Source of the DNA: Pleionea sediminis
Lineage (GTDB): Bacteria; Pseudomonadota; Gammaproteobacteria; Enterobacterales; Kangiellaceae
Assembly (NCBI RefSeq): GCF_007570825.1
Contig: NZ_SUNB01000003.1
Location: forward strand, 248,001-312,000
DNA length: 64,000 nucleotides
Direction: 5' to 3'
Part shown: piece by piece, positions 7,291 to 15,739 of the stretch
How the letters are laid out: each line of letters starts with the position of its first letter
Numbering within the stretch: position 1 is the first letter of the stretch
Position numbers and translations under genes: made by a program
Notes under the pieces: model-generated
Databases searched by the model: none
The model's input: only the letters and a program-made list of their open reading frames with translations
What the model was told of the DNA's origin: nothing

Positions 7291-8043
7291 CTATTTTGCT
7301 TTGCTTAAAAACGCTTTGAATGCAGCTTGTGCAGCATCGCTATTGATTAAGCGTTTAAAAACGTCACCTTCAACTTCCATATGATCACGCACCGATTCTG
7401 ATGGTGTTCTCATCAAACGACGCGTTTCGATAACTGACTCAATCGGCAGTTTGAGCAGTTTTTGTGTCCATTCACTCAACGTTGCTTCAACATCGTCGGC
7501 AGTTTCGACAGCCCGATTAATCAATCCCGCTGATTCGGCTGCTTTGGCATCAAAACGATCACCCAGCATTAACCACTCCGCTGCTTTTTTAGCGCCACAT
7601 TGACGGGGTAACAACAAACTCGACCCGGCCTCTGGGCATAATCCGAGAGAGGCAAAGGGTAATGCGAAAACCGTTGATTGCGAAGCAACCACCAAGTCAC
7701 AATGCAGTAATAAGGTGGTGCCAACGCCAACCGCCGGACCATTCACGCCGGCAATGATCGGTTTACGACACGCTTCAATGGCGAATAGAAATTGCCACAC
7801 AGGATTGTCATTCGAATGCGGTGGATTCTCCAAAAAGTCTTTTAAGTCGTTGCCCGCACAAAAGGCCGAGTCTGATCCTTTAATCACGACCAAATGAATA
7901 GTGTCGTCTTCGGATGCTTTAACCAGTCCATCTGCCAGCGCTTGATACATATCGGCGGTAATGGCGTTTTTCTTCTCTGGTCGATCAAACGTCAAAGTTA
8001 ATACTTTGTCATCTAGGGTGGTGTTAATGCCACAATCGCTCAT
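7291..8043 (-). CDS. Crotonase-superfamily enoyl-CoA hydratase/isomerase
   Basis: 250 residues with the crotonase fold signatures: FDRPEKKNAI, oxyanion-hole segments SAFCAGNDL (about 59-67) and NGPAVGVGTT (about 101-110), and the LGLCPEAGSSLLLP region with a single acidic residue Glu138. The second catalytic glutamate of true hydratases (about position 115 here, GTTLLLHCD) is missing, and the pattern resembles delta3,delta2-enoyl-CoA isomerases of the PECI type. It would act in beta-oxidation of unsaturated fatty acids or amino-acid-derived acyl-CoAs in the cytoplasm. Single gene; the etf and ETF-QO genes that receive beta-oxidation electrons are 3-7 kb away. Confidence 0.85.
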   Translation of the reverse strand: MSDCGINTTLDDKVLTLTFDRPEKKNAITADMYQALADGLVKASEDDTIHLVVIKGSDSAFCAGNDLKDFLENPPHSNDNPVWQFLFAIEACRKPIIAGVNGPAVGVGTTLLLHCDLVVASQSTVFALPFASLGLCPEAGSSLLLPRQCGAKKAAEWLMLGDRFDAKAAESAGLINRAVETADDVEATLSEWTQKLLKLPIESVIETRRLMRTPSESVRDHMEVEGDVFKRLINSDAAQAAFKAFLSKAK

Positions 8044-8060
8044 GCGTAAAATTCCTCAAT

Positions 8061-9461
8061 TTAGTAGGTCAAACCAAAACCAAAATTACCTTCAACTGAT
8101 GACACAGCAAAAGTAAAAGCGGCCCAAGCTGCCAGGTTTTGCTGGAGATGTTTTGGATTAACCTTATCCAAAGTATCGTTAGCCGTATGATGTAAATCGA
8201 AATAATCGGTGCCGTCCTGACGCAACGAGAAAGTACTCATGCCAAGCCCACGCAACGGCCACAAATCGGGGCCACTGGTTGACTTGGGATTTCCTTTCTT
8301 GATACCCAGCGGTTTCAACAAGGTTGCCAACTGATCCACCACTGGCTCGTTCTCATCACTGGAAGTCCAATCAAAAGACCATATGGGGCCAGCACCAAAG
8401 TCCGACTCAGCGCCGGTGATGTGTTGTTTCATTTCATCTTTGTGAGCCGCAGCGTAAGCTTTAGCACCATGCAGACCTTGTTCTTCATTACCCCACAGGA
8501 TCACGCGTATAGTCCGTTTTGGTCGAACGCCGGCATCAGCAATTAATTTAGCAGCCGCCATAGTCAGCGCGACACCCGCACCGTCATCAACAGCGCCTGT
8601 TCCTAAGTCCCAGGAATCAAGATGGCCACCAATGACAACCACCTCTTCAGGATATTTACTGCCAGTAATTTCGCCGATCACGTTGTAAGACGTGTAGGTT
8701 TCACCCGAACGAGAGGTCAATGTTAACCCAACTTCGACCGAACCGCGTTTTAGCATGTTCATCATTAAATCAGCGTCGGGATTGGACATGGCAGCGGCTG
8801 GAATTTGAGGAACCCCTTCTAGGTAATTCATATTTCCGGTGTGAGGTAAGCGATCGTGATCGGTGCCAATGGAGCGGATAATAATGGCTTTCGCTCCTTT
8901 TTTACCGGCTTCTGATGCTCCACGGCTACGCGAGATCACCGCTTTACCATAAGTCCGGCCATCCCGTGATTTTTCCATCTTATAACTGATGAAAACAATT
9001 TTACCTTCAACTTCTCCCCGCTCGGCCTTTTGCAAATCTTCAAATGTATTAAAGTGAGCAATCTCTCCGCGAATCCCCTCTTCACCCGTTCCGACACTAT
9101 TTCCTAATGCGGTAACCATGATTGGCTGAGGAAAAGGAGCCAATATTTCGGCCGTTTCGGTACCACGATGCCACGCCGTAAAAGTAACTGGCTCTTTGTA
9201 CACTTTATCAAACTTAAGCGTTTTAAATTTGTCCATCGCCCAAGCGACCGCACGAGCATCACCTGGTGTTCCTGCCATTCGAGGACCGACTTCGGTCGTT
9301 AAAGACTCTAATATCTCATAAGCTAAATCGCTTTTTTTCGCAGCATCTCTTAACTTTGCCGCATGCGCCATTTCTTTTTCTGTGAGCTTTCCGGCCGCCA
9401 AAACAGGAATGGCATTTAGCATAATGACCGCAAAGACAATGTGTGTAATTAATTTTTTCAT
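8061..9461 (-). CDS. Secreted M28-family zinc aminopeptidase/carboxypeptidase-Q-like
   Basis: The frame is open to 9554, but ATG at 9461 has a GGAG seven bases upstream and opens a clear Sec signal peptide (MKKLITHIVFAVIMLNAIPVLA), so the protein is 466 residues. A PA-like insert (EGVPQIPAAAMSNPDADLM region) precedes the M28 peptidase domain. Metal ligands and catalytic residues are visible: GGHLDSWD (His, Asp), VDDGAG (bridging Asp), WGNEEQG (catalytic Glu and ligand), ESDFGAG (Asp), and DLHHTANDT (His). The pattern is that of plasma glutamate carboxypeptidase (CPQ)-like M28 enzymes. It likely works in the periplasm or outside on oligopeptides, supplying amino acids. Transcribed alone. Confidence 0.9.
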   Translation of the reverse strand: MKKLITHIVFAVIMLNAIPVLAAGKLTEKEMAHAAKLRDAAKKSDLAYEILESLTTEVGPRMAGTPGDARAVAWAMDKFKTLKFDKVYKEPVTFTAWHRGTETAEILAPFPQPIMVTALGNSVGTGEEGIRGEIAHFNTFEDLQKAERGEVEGKIVFISYKMEKSRDGRTYGKAVISRSRGASEAGKKGAKAIIIRSIGTDHDRLPHTGNMNYLEGVPQIPAAAMSNPDADLMMNMLKRGSVEVGLTLTSRSGETYTSYNVIGEITGSKYPEEVVVIGGHLDSWDLGTGAVDDGAGVALTMAAAKLIADAGVRPKRTIRVILWGNEEQGLHGAKAYAAAHKDEMKQHITGAESDFGAGPIWSFDWTSSDENEPVVDQLATLLKPLGIKKGNPKSTSGPDLWPLRGLGMSTFSLRQDGTDYFDLHHTANDTLDKVNPKHLQQNLAAWAAFTFAVSSVEGNFGFGLTY

Positions 9462-9615
9462 ATTATTCTCCACCAAACGCAGGACGAAGATTATCAAATA
9501 CCTTGGGGTGTTGTAAGATGTGATGCAAACAAAGTTACACAATAGTTCGAACAACTAGAATCAATCACTAACCAGCTCGATGACAAAATACACAAACAAC
9601 CAGGAGCAACCTAAT

Positions 9616-10098
9616 ATGGCAGAGTCAATTTATTCCATTTCCGTCAATAGCATTGATGGCCAATCCGTCCCAATGGAAGACTATAAAGACAAAGTACTCC
9701 TTATCGTTAATACCGCCAGCGAATGCGGATTCACTTATCAATACGAAGGTTTAGAAAAACTTCAACAGCAATACAAAGATAAGGGTTTTTCGGTGTTAGG
9801 CTTTCCATGTAATCAATTTGGAAAACAAGAGCCAGGCGATGACGAAACCATTGCTAACTTTTGTGCAACTCGGTTTTCAGTATCTTTTCCTCTGTTCCAA
9901 AAACTCGAGGTGAATGGCGACAATGCACACCCGTTATTCAAACATTTAAAATCAGAAGCGCCTGGCATCTTTGGTAGTGAATCCATCAAATGGAACTTTA
10001 CCAAATTTTTGGTGGATCAAAATGGCAAAGTCATAAAACGCTTTGCACCCAAAGATAAACCAGAAAAAATTGCACAAACAATCGAATCGATGTTGTAG
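9616..10098 (+). CDS. Glutathione peroxidase family protein (thiol peroxidase)
   Basis: The frame opens at 9580, but ATG at 9616 has GGAG nine bases upstream and matches the family N-terminus, giving 160 residues. The catalytic set is present: Cys38 in NTASECGFT, Gln71 in GFPCNQFGKQEPG, and Trp126-Asn127 in KWNFTKFLVD. The catalytic residue is Cys rather than selenocysteine, as in bacterial BtuE/BsaA, which usually take electrons from thioredoxin more readily than glutathione. It detoxifies hydrogen and lipid peroxides in the cytoplasm. It is followed after 7 bases by slyX on the same strand. Confidence 0.92.
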   Translation: MAESIYSISVNSIDGQSVPMEDYKDKVLLIVNTASECGFTYQYEGLEKLQQQYKDKGFSVLGFPCNQFGKQEPGDDETIANFCATRFSVSFPLFQKLEVNGDNAHPLFKHLKSEAPGIFGSESIKWNFTKFLVDQNGKVIKRFAPKDKPEKIAQTIESML

Positions 10099-10105
10099 GT
10101 TATTT

Positions 10106-10318
10106 ATGAATCTCGAAGAAAAAGTCACTGATCTGGAATGCAAACTCACGTTTCAAGAGGACACGATAGAAATCCTCAACGAAACCGTCTTGGCGCAACA
10201 GAAATCGATTGATCAATTGATGGAACACATGCGTAAGATGCAATCGCAACTGGTCAGCTTGCAACAAGATCATGCGGTGGTTTCACCCGAACAAGAGCCA
10301 CCGCCACCACACTACTAA
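10106..10318 (+). CDS. slyX: SlyX-family protein
   Basis: 70 residues starting MNLEEKVTDLECKLTFQEDT, an uninterrupted amphipathic coiled coil through about residue 50, then a proline-rich end PPPPHY that is the hallmark of SlyX. Function is not established. The start ATG at 10106 is inside the longer open frame and is the family start. Seven bases separate it from the peroxidase stop, so the two are probably cotranscribed. Confidence 0.9.
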   Translation: MNLEEKVTDLECKLTFQEDTIEILNETVLAQQKSIDQLMEHMRKMQSQLVSLQQDHAVVSPEQEPPPPHY

Positions 10319-10364
10319 TACGTAGGCTGACAACGTCAAACCCAATAGTATTGCCAAAGGAAGC

Positions 10365-11189
10365 ATGATGTCTTTGTCGAATAAAACAATCGTTATCACT
10401 GGTGCAAGTCGCGGCATTGGGCGAGCGTTAGCCCTTCGTTTTGCGAAAGATGGTGCCAATGTGGTTATTGCAGCAAAGTCATCGGAGCCGCATCCCAAAC
10501 TGGGAGGTTCGATTCACAGTGTCGCGGAAGAAGTCGAGCAAGCAGGCGGTAAAGCTCTTGCTTATCAATTGGATGTACGTAAAGAGTTGCAAGTTAAAAA
10601 GTTAATGAAAACGACTGCCGAAACGTTTGGCGGCATCGATGCCATTATTAATAACGCCGGAGCCATTAGTTTAACTAGTGTTGAGAGTACCAGCCCAAAA
10701 CGATACGACTTAATGCAAACGGTAAATCATCGTGCTGTTTACTGTATGGCGCATTACGCCATCCCCTATTTAAGAAAGTCAAAACACGCTCATATATTGA
10801 ACTTATCGCCGCCATTAAATCTGGATATTAAATGGCTTAAAGATTACTCACCTTATACTTTGTCAAAATATGGTATGTCGATGCTCACCCTTGGACTGGC
10901 GGAAGAATTACGAAACGATAAAATTGCGGTTAATTCACTGTGGCCTGAAACGATGATTGCCACGGCAGCCATTGAGTTCGCAGTGGCGGATCAGTCCGCA
11001 CTACAACATTGCCGAAAACCAGAAATTATGGCCGACGCCGCTTATGAAGTTTTAACGACACAAAATAATGAATTAACCGGTCAATTATTATTAGATGAGT
11101 CGATACTTCGGGAACGGGGTACTAAAGAGTTTGAGCATTACGCGGTTAATCCAGAAAAAGATTTATATCCAGATTTGTTTATTGATTAA
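10365..11189 (+). CDS. Short-chain dehydrogenase/reductase, HSDL2-like
   Basis: 274 residues. N-terminal NAD(P) site TGASRGIGRA (about 12-21), NNAG at about 96-99, catalytic Ser148, Tyr164 and Lys168 (YTLSK). The C-terminal half (VNSLWPETMIATAAIEF, CRKPEIMADAAY, LLLDESILRERG) matches the hydroxysteroid dehydrogenase-like 2 group, without the SCP2 domain that animal HSDL2 carries. Substrate unknown; a lipid or fatty-acyl derived alcohol is plausible. AAGGA precedes tandem ATG codons at 10365 and 10368. It follows slyX by 46 bases, possibly in the same transcript, and ends at a strong hairpin. Confidence 0.88.
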   Translation: MMSLSNKTIVITGASRGIGRALALRFAKDGANVVIAAKSSEPHPKLGGSIHSVAEEVEQAGGKALAYQLDVRKELQVKKLMKTTAETFGGIDAIINNAGAISLTSVESTSPKRYDLMQTVNHRAVYCMAHYAIPYLRKSKHAHILNLSPPLNLDIKWLKDYSPYTLSKYGMSMLTLGLAEELRNDKIAVNSLWPETMIATAAIEFAVADQSALQHCRKPEIMADAAYEVLTTQNNELTGQLLLDESILRERGTKEFEHYAVNPEKDLYPDLFID

Positions 11190-11305
11190 CAAAAAACTAA
11201 CGGCAAGTTACAGAAACTAAACTCTCGACAATGAACAGAGTTTCAATGGTTGACTCCAAATGTTCATCAACATTTGGTAATTCGCTCGCTTGAATGAAAC
11301 CACAA

Positions 11306-11333
11306 AAAAGCCGCTCTATTGAGCGGCTTTTTC
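11306..11333. terminator. Bidirectional intrinsic terminator between HSDL2-like gene and etfA
   Basis: AAAAGCCGCTC (about 11306-11315) pairs with GAGCGGCTTTTTC (11321-11333) around TATT. A-run on one side and T-run on the other serve both converging genes. Confidence 0.8.
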
Positions 11334-11355
11334 AAAGCGTTGAACCGATTATAAA

Positions 11356-12288
11356 TTAAAGTGCTTCTTTTAACTCTGGAAGAACTTTAAACAAATCCGC
11401 AACCAATCCGTAATCTGCCACTTGGAAAATTGGCGCTTCTTCGTCTTTATTAATTGCAACGATAACTTTACTGTCTTTCATTCCTGCTAAATGCTGGATT
11501 GCTCCAGAGATACCAACAGCAATGTAAAGTTCTGGTGCAACAATTTTACCCGTTTGACCAACTTGGTAATCATTTGGAACGAAGCCGGCATCAACCGCTG
11601 CACGTGATGCACCAACGGCTGCACCTAACTTATCAGCAATCTCTTCCAACATATGGAAGTTATCCCCGCTCTGCATTCCACGACCACCAGAAATGATAAC
11701 GCTTGCCGCAGTCAATTCGGGGCGTTCGGACTCGGTTAGTTCCTGACCCACAAATGATGATTTAGTCGAAGCCGCATCACCTAACTCGATGGTTGTTGTT
11801 TCTGCGCTTCCACCTTCTGCTGCAACAGCATCAAAAGCGGTTGAACGAACAGTAATTAGTTTTACAGAATCTTCTGATTGAACCGTTGCAATAGCGTTGC
11901 CGGCAAACACAGGACGTTTAAATGTATCGGCTGACTCAACACCAATGATGTCAGAAATCATTTGCACATCAAGCTTTGCTGCAACACGTGGCATAAAGTT
12001 TTTACCGAACGTTGTTGCTGGTGCAAGAATATGCGAATAGCCTTCCGCAACTTTTGCTACCAAATTACCTAATGTTTCTGCTAATAAATGCTCAAGAGCG
12101 GCATCTTCAACGTGTAAAACTTTTTCTACGCTCTCAACTTTTGCCGCCGCTTCTGCAACGGAACCAGCTCCTTTGCCGGCAACCAATACATGAACACCGT
12201 TGCCTAATTCTTTAGCTGCAGCGATGGTGCTCAATGTCGAGGCTAATAGCTCTGAATTGTTATGTTCTGCAATTACTAGAGTTGTCAT
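11356..12288 (-). CDS. etfA: Electron transfer flavoprotein alpha subunit
   Basis: 310 residues, standard length. The N-terminal domain begins [10 protein letters not shown], and the C-terminal FAD-binding domain carries [57 protein letters not shown] and [22 protein letters not shown], all signature EtfA segments. It pairs with EtfB to carry electrons from acyl-CoA and amino-acid dehydrogenases to ETF-QO. Its ATG immediately follows the etfB stop codon, so the subunits are translationally coupled. Confidence 0.97.
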   Translation of the reverse strand: MTTLVIAEHNNSELLASTLSTIAAAKELGNGVHVLVAGKGAGSVAEAAAKVESVEKVLHVEDAALEHLLAETLGNLVAKVAEGYSHILAPATTFGKNFMPRVAAKLDVQMISDIIGVESADTFKRPVFAGNAIATVQSEDSVKLITVRSTAFDAVAAEGGSAETTTIELGDAASTKSSFVGQELTESERPELTAASVIISGGRGMQSGDNFHMLEEIADKLGAAVGASRAAVDAGFVPNDYQVGQTGKIVAPELYIAVGISGAIQHLAGMKDSKVIVAINKDEEAPIFQVADYGLVADLFKVLPELKEAL

Positions 12289-13038
12289 TTAAATCACCTT
12301 CGCTTCGTTCTTAAGTTTTTCGACTAATTCTTCTACGGATTCAACTTTGATACCTGCTTGTCGTTCCGCAGGTGGTTCTACTTTCAAAGTTTTTACGCGA
12401 GGCGCAATGTCAACACCCAAATCAGCTGGCGCCATTTCTTCAAGCGGCTTTTTCTTTGCTTTCATAATATTAGGTAATGAAGCAAAACGAGGTTCGTTGA
12501 GTCGAAGATCCGTTGTTACAATCGCTGGTAATTCAAGAGCAACCGTTTCTAATCCACCGTCAATTTCACGAGTGACGTTAACTTTACCCTCTTCAACTTT
12601 CACTTCTGAAGCGAAGGTGCCTTGTGGCCAATCAAGTAAAGCGCCTAACATTTGTCCAGTTTGATTGTTGTCACCGTCAATCGATTGTTTACCCATAATC
12701 ACCATTTCTGGCGATTCTTTTGCCACGATTTCTTTTAATATTTTTGAAACCGCTAACGGTTGAACTTCTTCATCGGTTTTAACAAGAATGGCACGGTCAG
12801 CACCCAGAGCTAAAGCGGTACGCAATGTTTCTTGCGCTTGTTGTGGTCCAATGGAAACAACTACGATTTCAGAAGCAGCCCCTTTTTCTTTCAAGCGAAC
12901 GGCTTCTTCGACAGCGATTTCACAAAATGGATTCATTGACATTTTTACATTAGCGGTTTCAACGCCGCTGTTGTCGGCTTTGACGCGAACTTTTACGTTG
13001 TAATCAATGACGCGTTTTACGGCTACCAGAATTTTCAT
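12289..13038 (-). CDS. etfB: Electron transfer flavoprotein beta subunit
   Basis: 249 residues from ATG 13038 ([20 protein letters not shown]), with AGGA eight bases upstream; the frame is open further to 13095 but family alignment starts here. It contains the AMP-binding loop ([24 protein letters not shown]), the [20 protein letters not shown] segment and [28 protein letters not shown] with the recognition loop that docks on partner dehydrogenases. First gene of etfBA, divergent from the ETF-QO gene across a 172-bp intergenic region that must hold both promoters. Confidence 0.97.
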   Translation of the reverse strand: MKILVAVKRVIDYNVKVRVKADNSGVETANVKMSMNPFCEIAVEEAVRLKEKGAASEIVVVSIGPQQAQETLRTALALGADRAILVKTDEEVQPLAVSKILKEIVAKESPEMVIMGKQSIDGDNNQTGQMLGALLDWPQGTFASEVKVEEGKVNVTREIDGGLETVALELPAIVTTDLRLNEPRFASLPNIMKAKKKPLEEMAPADLGVDIAPRVKTLKVEPPAERQAGIKVESVEELVEKLKNEAKVI

Positions 13039-13210
13039 GGATTGTCCTGTACTGAGTTGTTTATAATAACGAAGATAAGCGTTATTGCACTGCAATGAGA
13101 AAAAATCAAGGCAAGATTCTGACGGGATCTAAGCTAAAGATCAACCGTTTTGCCGCTAAATACATATAAAGATCAAGAACAAATACCACAAAGTGGGAGG
13201 ATATTGGTAA

Positions 13211-14869
13211 ATGACAGAACGTGAATCTATGGAGTTCGATGTAGTTATTGTTGGTGCAGGCCCAGCTGGGCTTTCAGCTGCGATACGTTTGGCACAAATT
13301 AGCCAAGAATCAGACAATCCAATATCCATTGTTGTGGTTGAAAAAGGATCCGAAGTCGGTGCACATATTTTATCCGGTGCGGTATTCGAGCCCAACGCAT
13401 TAAATGAGCTAATTCCCGACTGGAAAGAAAAAGGCGCGCCGTTAAAAACGGAAGTGACAGGCGATGATATTTTCTTAATGAAGTCGTCATCAAAAGCACA
13501 AAAAATACCCAACTTTTTCGCGCCAAAAACCATGCACAATCATGGCAACTACATCATTAGTCTTGGCAATCTTTGCCGCTGGTTAGGAGAACAAGCCGAA
13601 GCTTTAGGCGTTGAAATATTTCCCGGCTTTGCCGCATCAGAAATTTTGTACAACGACGATGGCAGTGTTAAAGGCATCGCAACCGGTGACATGGGAATAG
13701 CCGAGGACGGAAGCCAGAAAGACGGCTTTATGCGCGGCATGGAATTGCACGCCAAATACACCTTGTTTGCCGAAGGGTGTCGTGGACATCTCGGTAAAGA
13801 ATTAATCAACAAGTTTGAATTGAGTAAAGGTAAAGAACCTCAGCATTACGGTATTGGTATTAAAGAACTATGGACAATTCCCGCAGATCAACACAAACAG
13901 GGCTTAGTCGTTCACAGCGCCGGCTGGCCTTTATCTGAAAGTGGTAGCGCCGGTGGTGGCTTTTTGTATCACATTGAAGATAACCAAGTGGTTGTGGGAT
14001 TAGTCACTGACCTCTCCTACTCCAATCCTCACGTTAGCCCGTTTGACGAATTTCAACGCTACAAACATCACCCAGAAATAAAACGTTATCTTGAAGGCGG
14101 AGAACGTGTCTCTTACGGTGCTCGAGCTTTGGTTAAAGGCGGCATTCAATCACAACCCAAAATGCATTTTCCTGGCGGTTTATTAATTGGCGATGATGCC
14201 GGTACATTGAATTTTGCAAAGATTAAAGGCAGTCACACGGCGATGAAATCGGGAATGATTGCTGCTGAAGTAGTTGCTGAGGCGGTAAAAGCCGATAAGG
14301 CCAATACTGATTTGCCAGAATATGAAACAGCTTACCAGGCTTCTTGGGCGTACAAAGAGTTGCATCAGCAACGAAACTTTGGTCCAGCACAACACAAATG
14401 GGGTAACTTTATTGGATCGGCTTATGCCTTTATCGATTTAAATATATTCAATGGTAAATTGCCTTGGACATTGAGTGATCCGGTGGCAGACCATGACAAA
14501 CTTAAGCCGGCTGCAGACTGTAAAAAAATTGATTATCCAAAACCCGATGGCAAATTGTCATTTGATAAGTTGTCTTCGGTCTTTATTTCAAATACCAACC
14601 ATGAAGAAGATCAACCGTGTCATTTGAAGTTAAAAGATGAATCCATTCCTGTCGATCACAATCTGGCTGTTTACGATGAACCTGCACAACGTTATTGCCC
14701 CGCAGGTGTCTACGAAATAATTCGCGATGATGATGGGAGTAATCCGCGTTTACAAATCAATGCTCAGAATTGCGTCCACTGTAAAACTTGCGATATTAAA
14801 GATCCCAAGCAAAATATCACCTGGGTTTGTCCAGAGGGTGCTGGCGGTCCGAATTATCCAAACATGTAA
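13211..14869 (+). CDS. Electron transfer flavoprotein-ubiquinone oxidoreductase
   Basis: 552 residues, the length of bacterial and mitochondrial ETF-QO (ETFDH). N-terminal FAD-binding VVIVGAGPAGLSAA, central FAD segment GGLLIGDDAGTLNFAKIKGSHTAMKSGM, and C-terminal 4Fe-4S cluster CVHCKTCDIKD with a fourth cysteine in WVCPEGAGGPNYPNM. It is a peripheral inner-membrane enzyme that oxidises reduced ETF and reduces ubiquinone. GGGAGG lies ten bases before the ATG at 13211; a Met at codon 7 is an alternative. Divergent from its redox partner etfBA. Confidence 0.97.
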   Translation: MTERESMEFDVVIVGAGPAGLSAAIRLAQISQESDNPISIVVVEKGSEVGAHILSGAVFEPNALNELIPDWKEKGAPLKTEVTGDDIFLMKSSSKAQKIPNFFAPKTMHNHGNYIISLGNLCRWLGEQAEALGVEIFPGFAASEILYNDDGSVKGIATGDMGIAEDGSQKDGFMRGMELHAKYTLFAEGCRGHLGKELINKFELSKGKEPQHYGIGIKELWTIPADQHKQGLVVHSAGWPLSESGSAGGGFLYHIEDNQVVVGLVTDLSYSNPHVSPFDEFQRYKHHPEIKRYLEGGERVSYGARALVKGGIQSQPKMHFPGGLLIGDDAGTLNFAKIKGSHTAMKSGMIAAEVVAEAVKADKANTDLPEYETAYQASWAYKELHQQRNFGPAQHKWGNFIGSAYAFIDLNIFNGKLPWTLSDPVADHDKLKPAADCKKIDYPKPDGKLSFDKLSSVFISNTNHEEDQPCHLKLKDESIPVDHNLAVYDEPAQRYCPAGVYEIIRDDDGSNPRLQINAQNCVHCKTCDIKDPKQNITWVCPEGAGGPNYPNM

Positions 14870-14884
14870 GCAACTCACATTACA

Positions 14885-14916
14885 GCAAGTCCAGTGACTA
14901 ACTCACCTGGGCTTGC
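14885..14916 (+). terminator. Possible terminator after ETF-QO
   Basis: GCAAGTCCAG (14885-14894) pairs, with one G-U, to CTGGGCTTGC (14907-14916) around a 12-nt loop, followed by CTATTTCCTTTC. The T-run is interrupted. The rest of the gap to 15155 shows nothing coding. Confidence 0.45.
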
Positions 14917-15155
14917 CTATTTCCTTTCGATTCTTTCTCCAACAAAACGCCAACTATGTCGTTTTGCTAAATCACAATCTACCGTATTTCAACAACGAGA
15001 TAGTTTTTAATTTATCTCAAAATATGACCCAATTGGCCTTCTAGCTGGTTTTATTCACATATTAAATGTGAGGGTGGTCACAGTTTGAATTTCATATCGC
15101 ATTAGAATCAAAAGACTTGTTTAATTTTAAACCTGTTCAACAAAGTGAGGTCAAG

Positions 15156-15398
15156 ATGCTTTGGTATACAAATGACAAGGGAAACCTGTGTATTGGCATG
15201 GACAGCGAAACGCCCTCCAATATTTTTGATGTTGAAACTCCGCTTCAAACAAAATCAAAGGTTGAGCATCCAGTGACACTAGAGCATGTGGTCACCATTG
15301 GCTCTTATCCAGAAGACTGGAAATACGACAGCCATATTAAAGAGAAATTAACGGCGGCTGCACGACTACTTTTTGAAGAAGACCTTAAAGAGTGTTGA
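15156..15398 (+). CDS. Small acidic protein of unknown function, 80 residues
   Basis: The frame is open to a TTG at 15117, but ATG at 15156 has GAGG six bases upstream and gives MLWYTNDKGNLCIGMDSE. Acidic, soluble, with two cysteines (in GNLCIG and at the very C-terminus, LKEC). Contains no recognisable domain. The next small ORF at 15484 lies on the same strand 85 bases downstream. Codon use looks like the neighbours. Real gene by RBS and length, function unknown. Confidence 0.55.
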   Translation: MLWYTNDKGNLCIGMDSETPSNIFDVETPLQTKSKVEHPVTLEHVVTIGSYPEDWKYDSHIKEKLTAAARLLFEEDLKEC

Positions 15399-15483
15399 AT
15401 AAATAACCAACCCCGTGACGATTATCTCATTTTGACTATACAACTTCCTGTATCATTGCCTCAGCAAATACAGGAGACCTCCA

Positions 15484-15663
15484 ATGCAGCGCCATTCCAA
15501 ATCTGAATCGAAATCCAAAAGCAACGTTATTGCTTTTAAATCACAAGAAACAAAAGGCGAATTCAATACCCAAGATCTAAACGACGCTTCTCTGTTGGTC
15601 CGCAATGAACATACTTTTTACCAAAAAATGGGCATGCATTGCATCGCAGACATTTTATCTTAA
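15484..15663 (+). CDS. Small hypothetical protein, 59 residues
   Basis: ATG at 15484 preceded by AGGAG at good spacing. The protein begins MQRHSKSESKSKSNVIAFK, a basic Ser/Lys-rich leader, and ends HCIADILS. The first 18 residues lack hydrophobic character, so no signal peptide. No family recognised. It is followed within 30 bases by a strong terminator, and TTGACT at about 15432 may be part of its promoter. The RBS and terminator support a real small gene. Confidence 0.5.
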   Translation: MQRHSKSESKSKSNVIAFKSQETKGEFNTQDLNDASLLVRNEHTFYQKMGMHCIADILS

Positions 15664-15690
15664 TCGCTCACAACCAAGACGATTAATAAA

Positions 15691-15719
15691 AAAGGCGACC
15701 TTAGGTCGCCTTCTTTTTT
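15691..15719. terminator. Bidirectional intrinsic terminator
   Basis: AAGGCGACC (15692-15700), TTA, GGTCGCCTT (15704-15712), flanked by A-run on the left and TTCTTTTTT on the right. Serves the small plus-strand ORF and the minus-strand DUF3466 gene. Confidence 0.8.
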
Positions 15720-15739
15720 ATTGTTCGATGAAATTCGCT

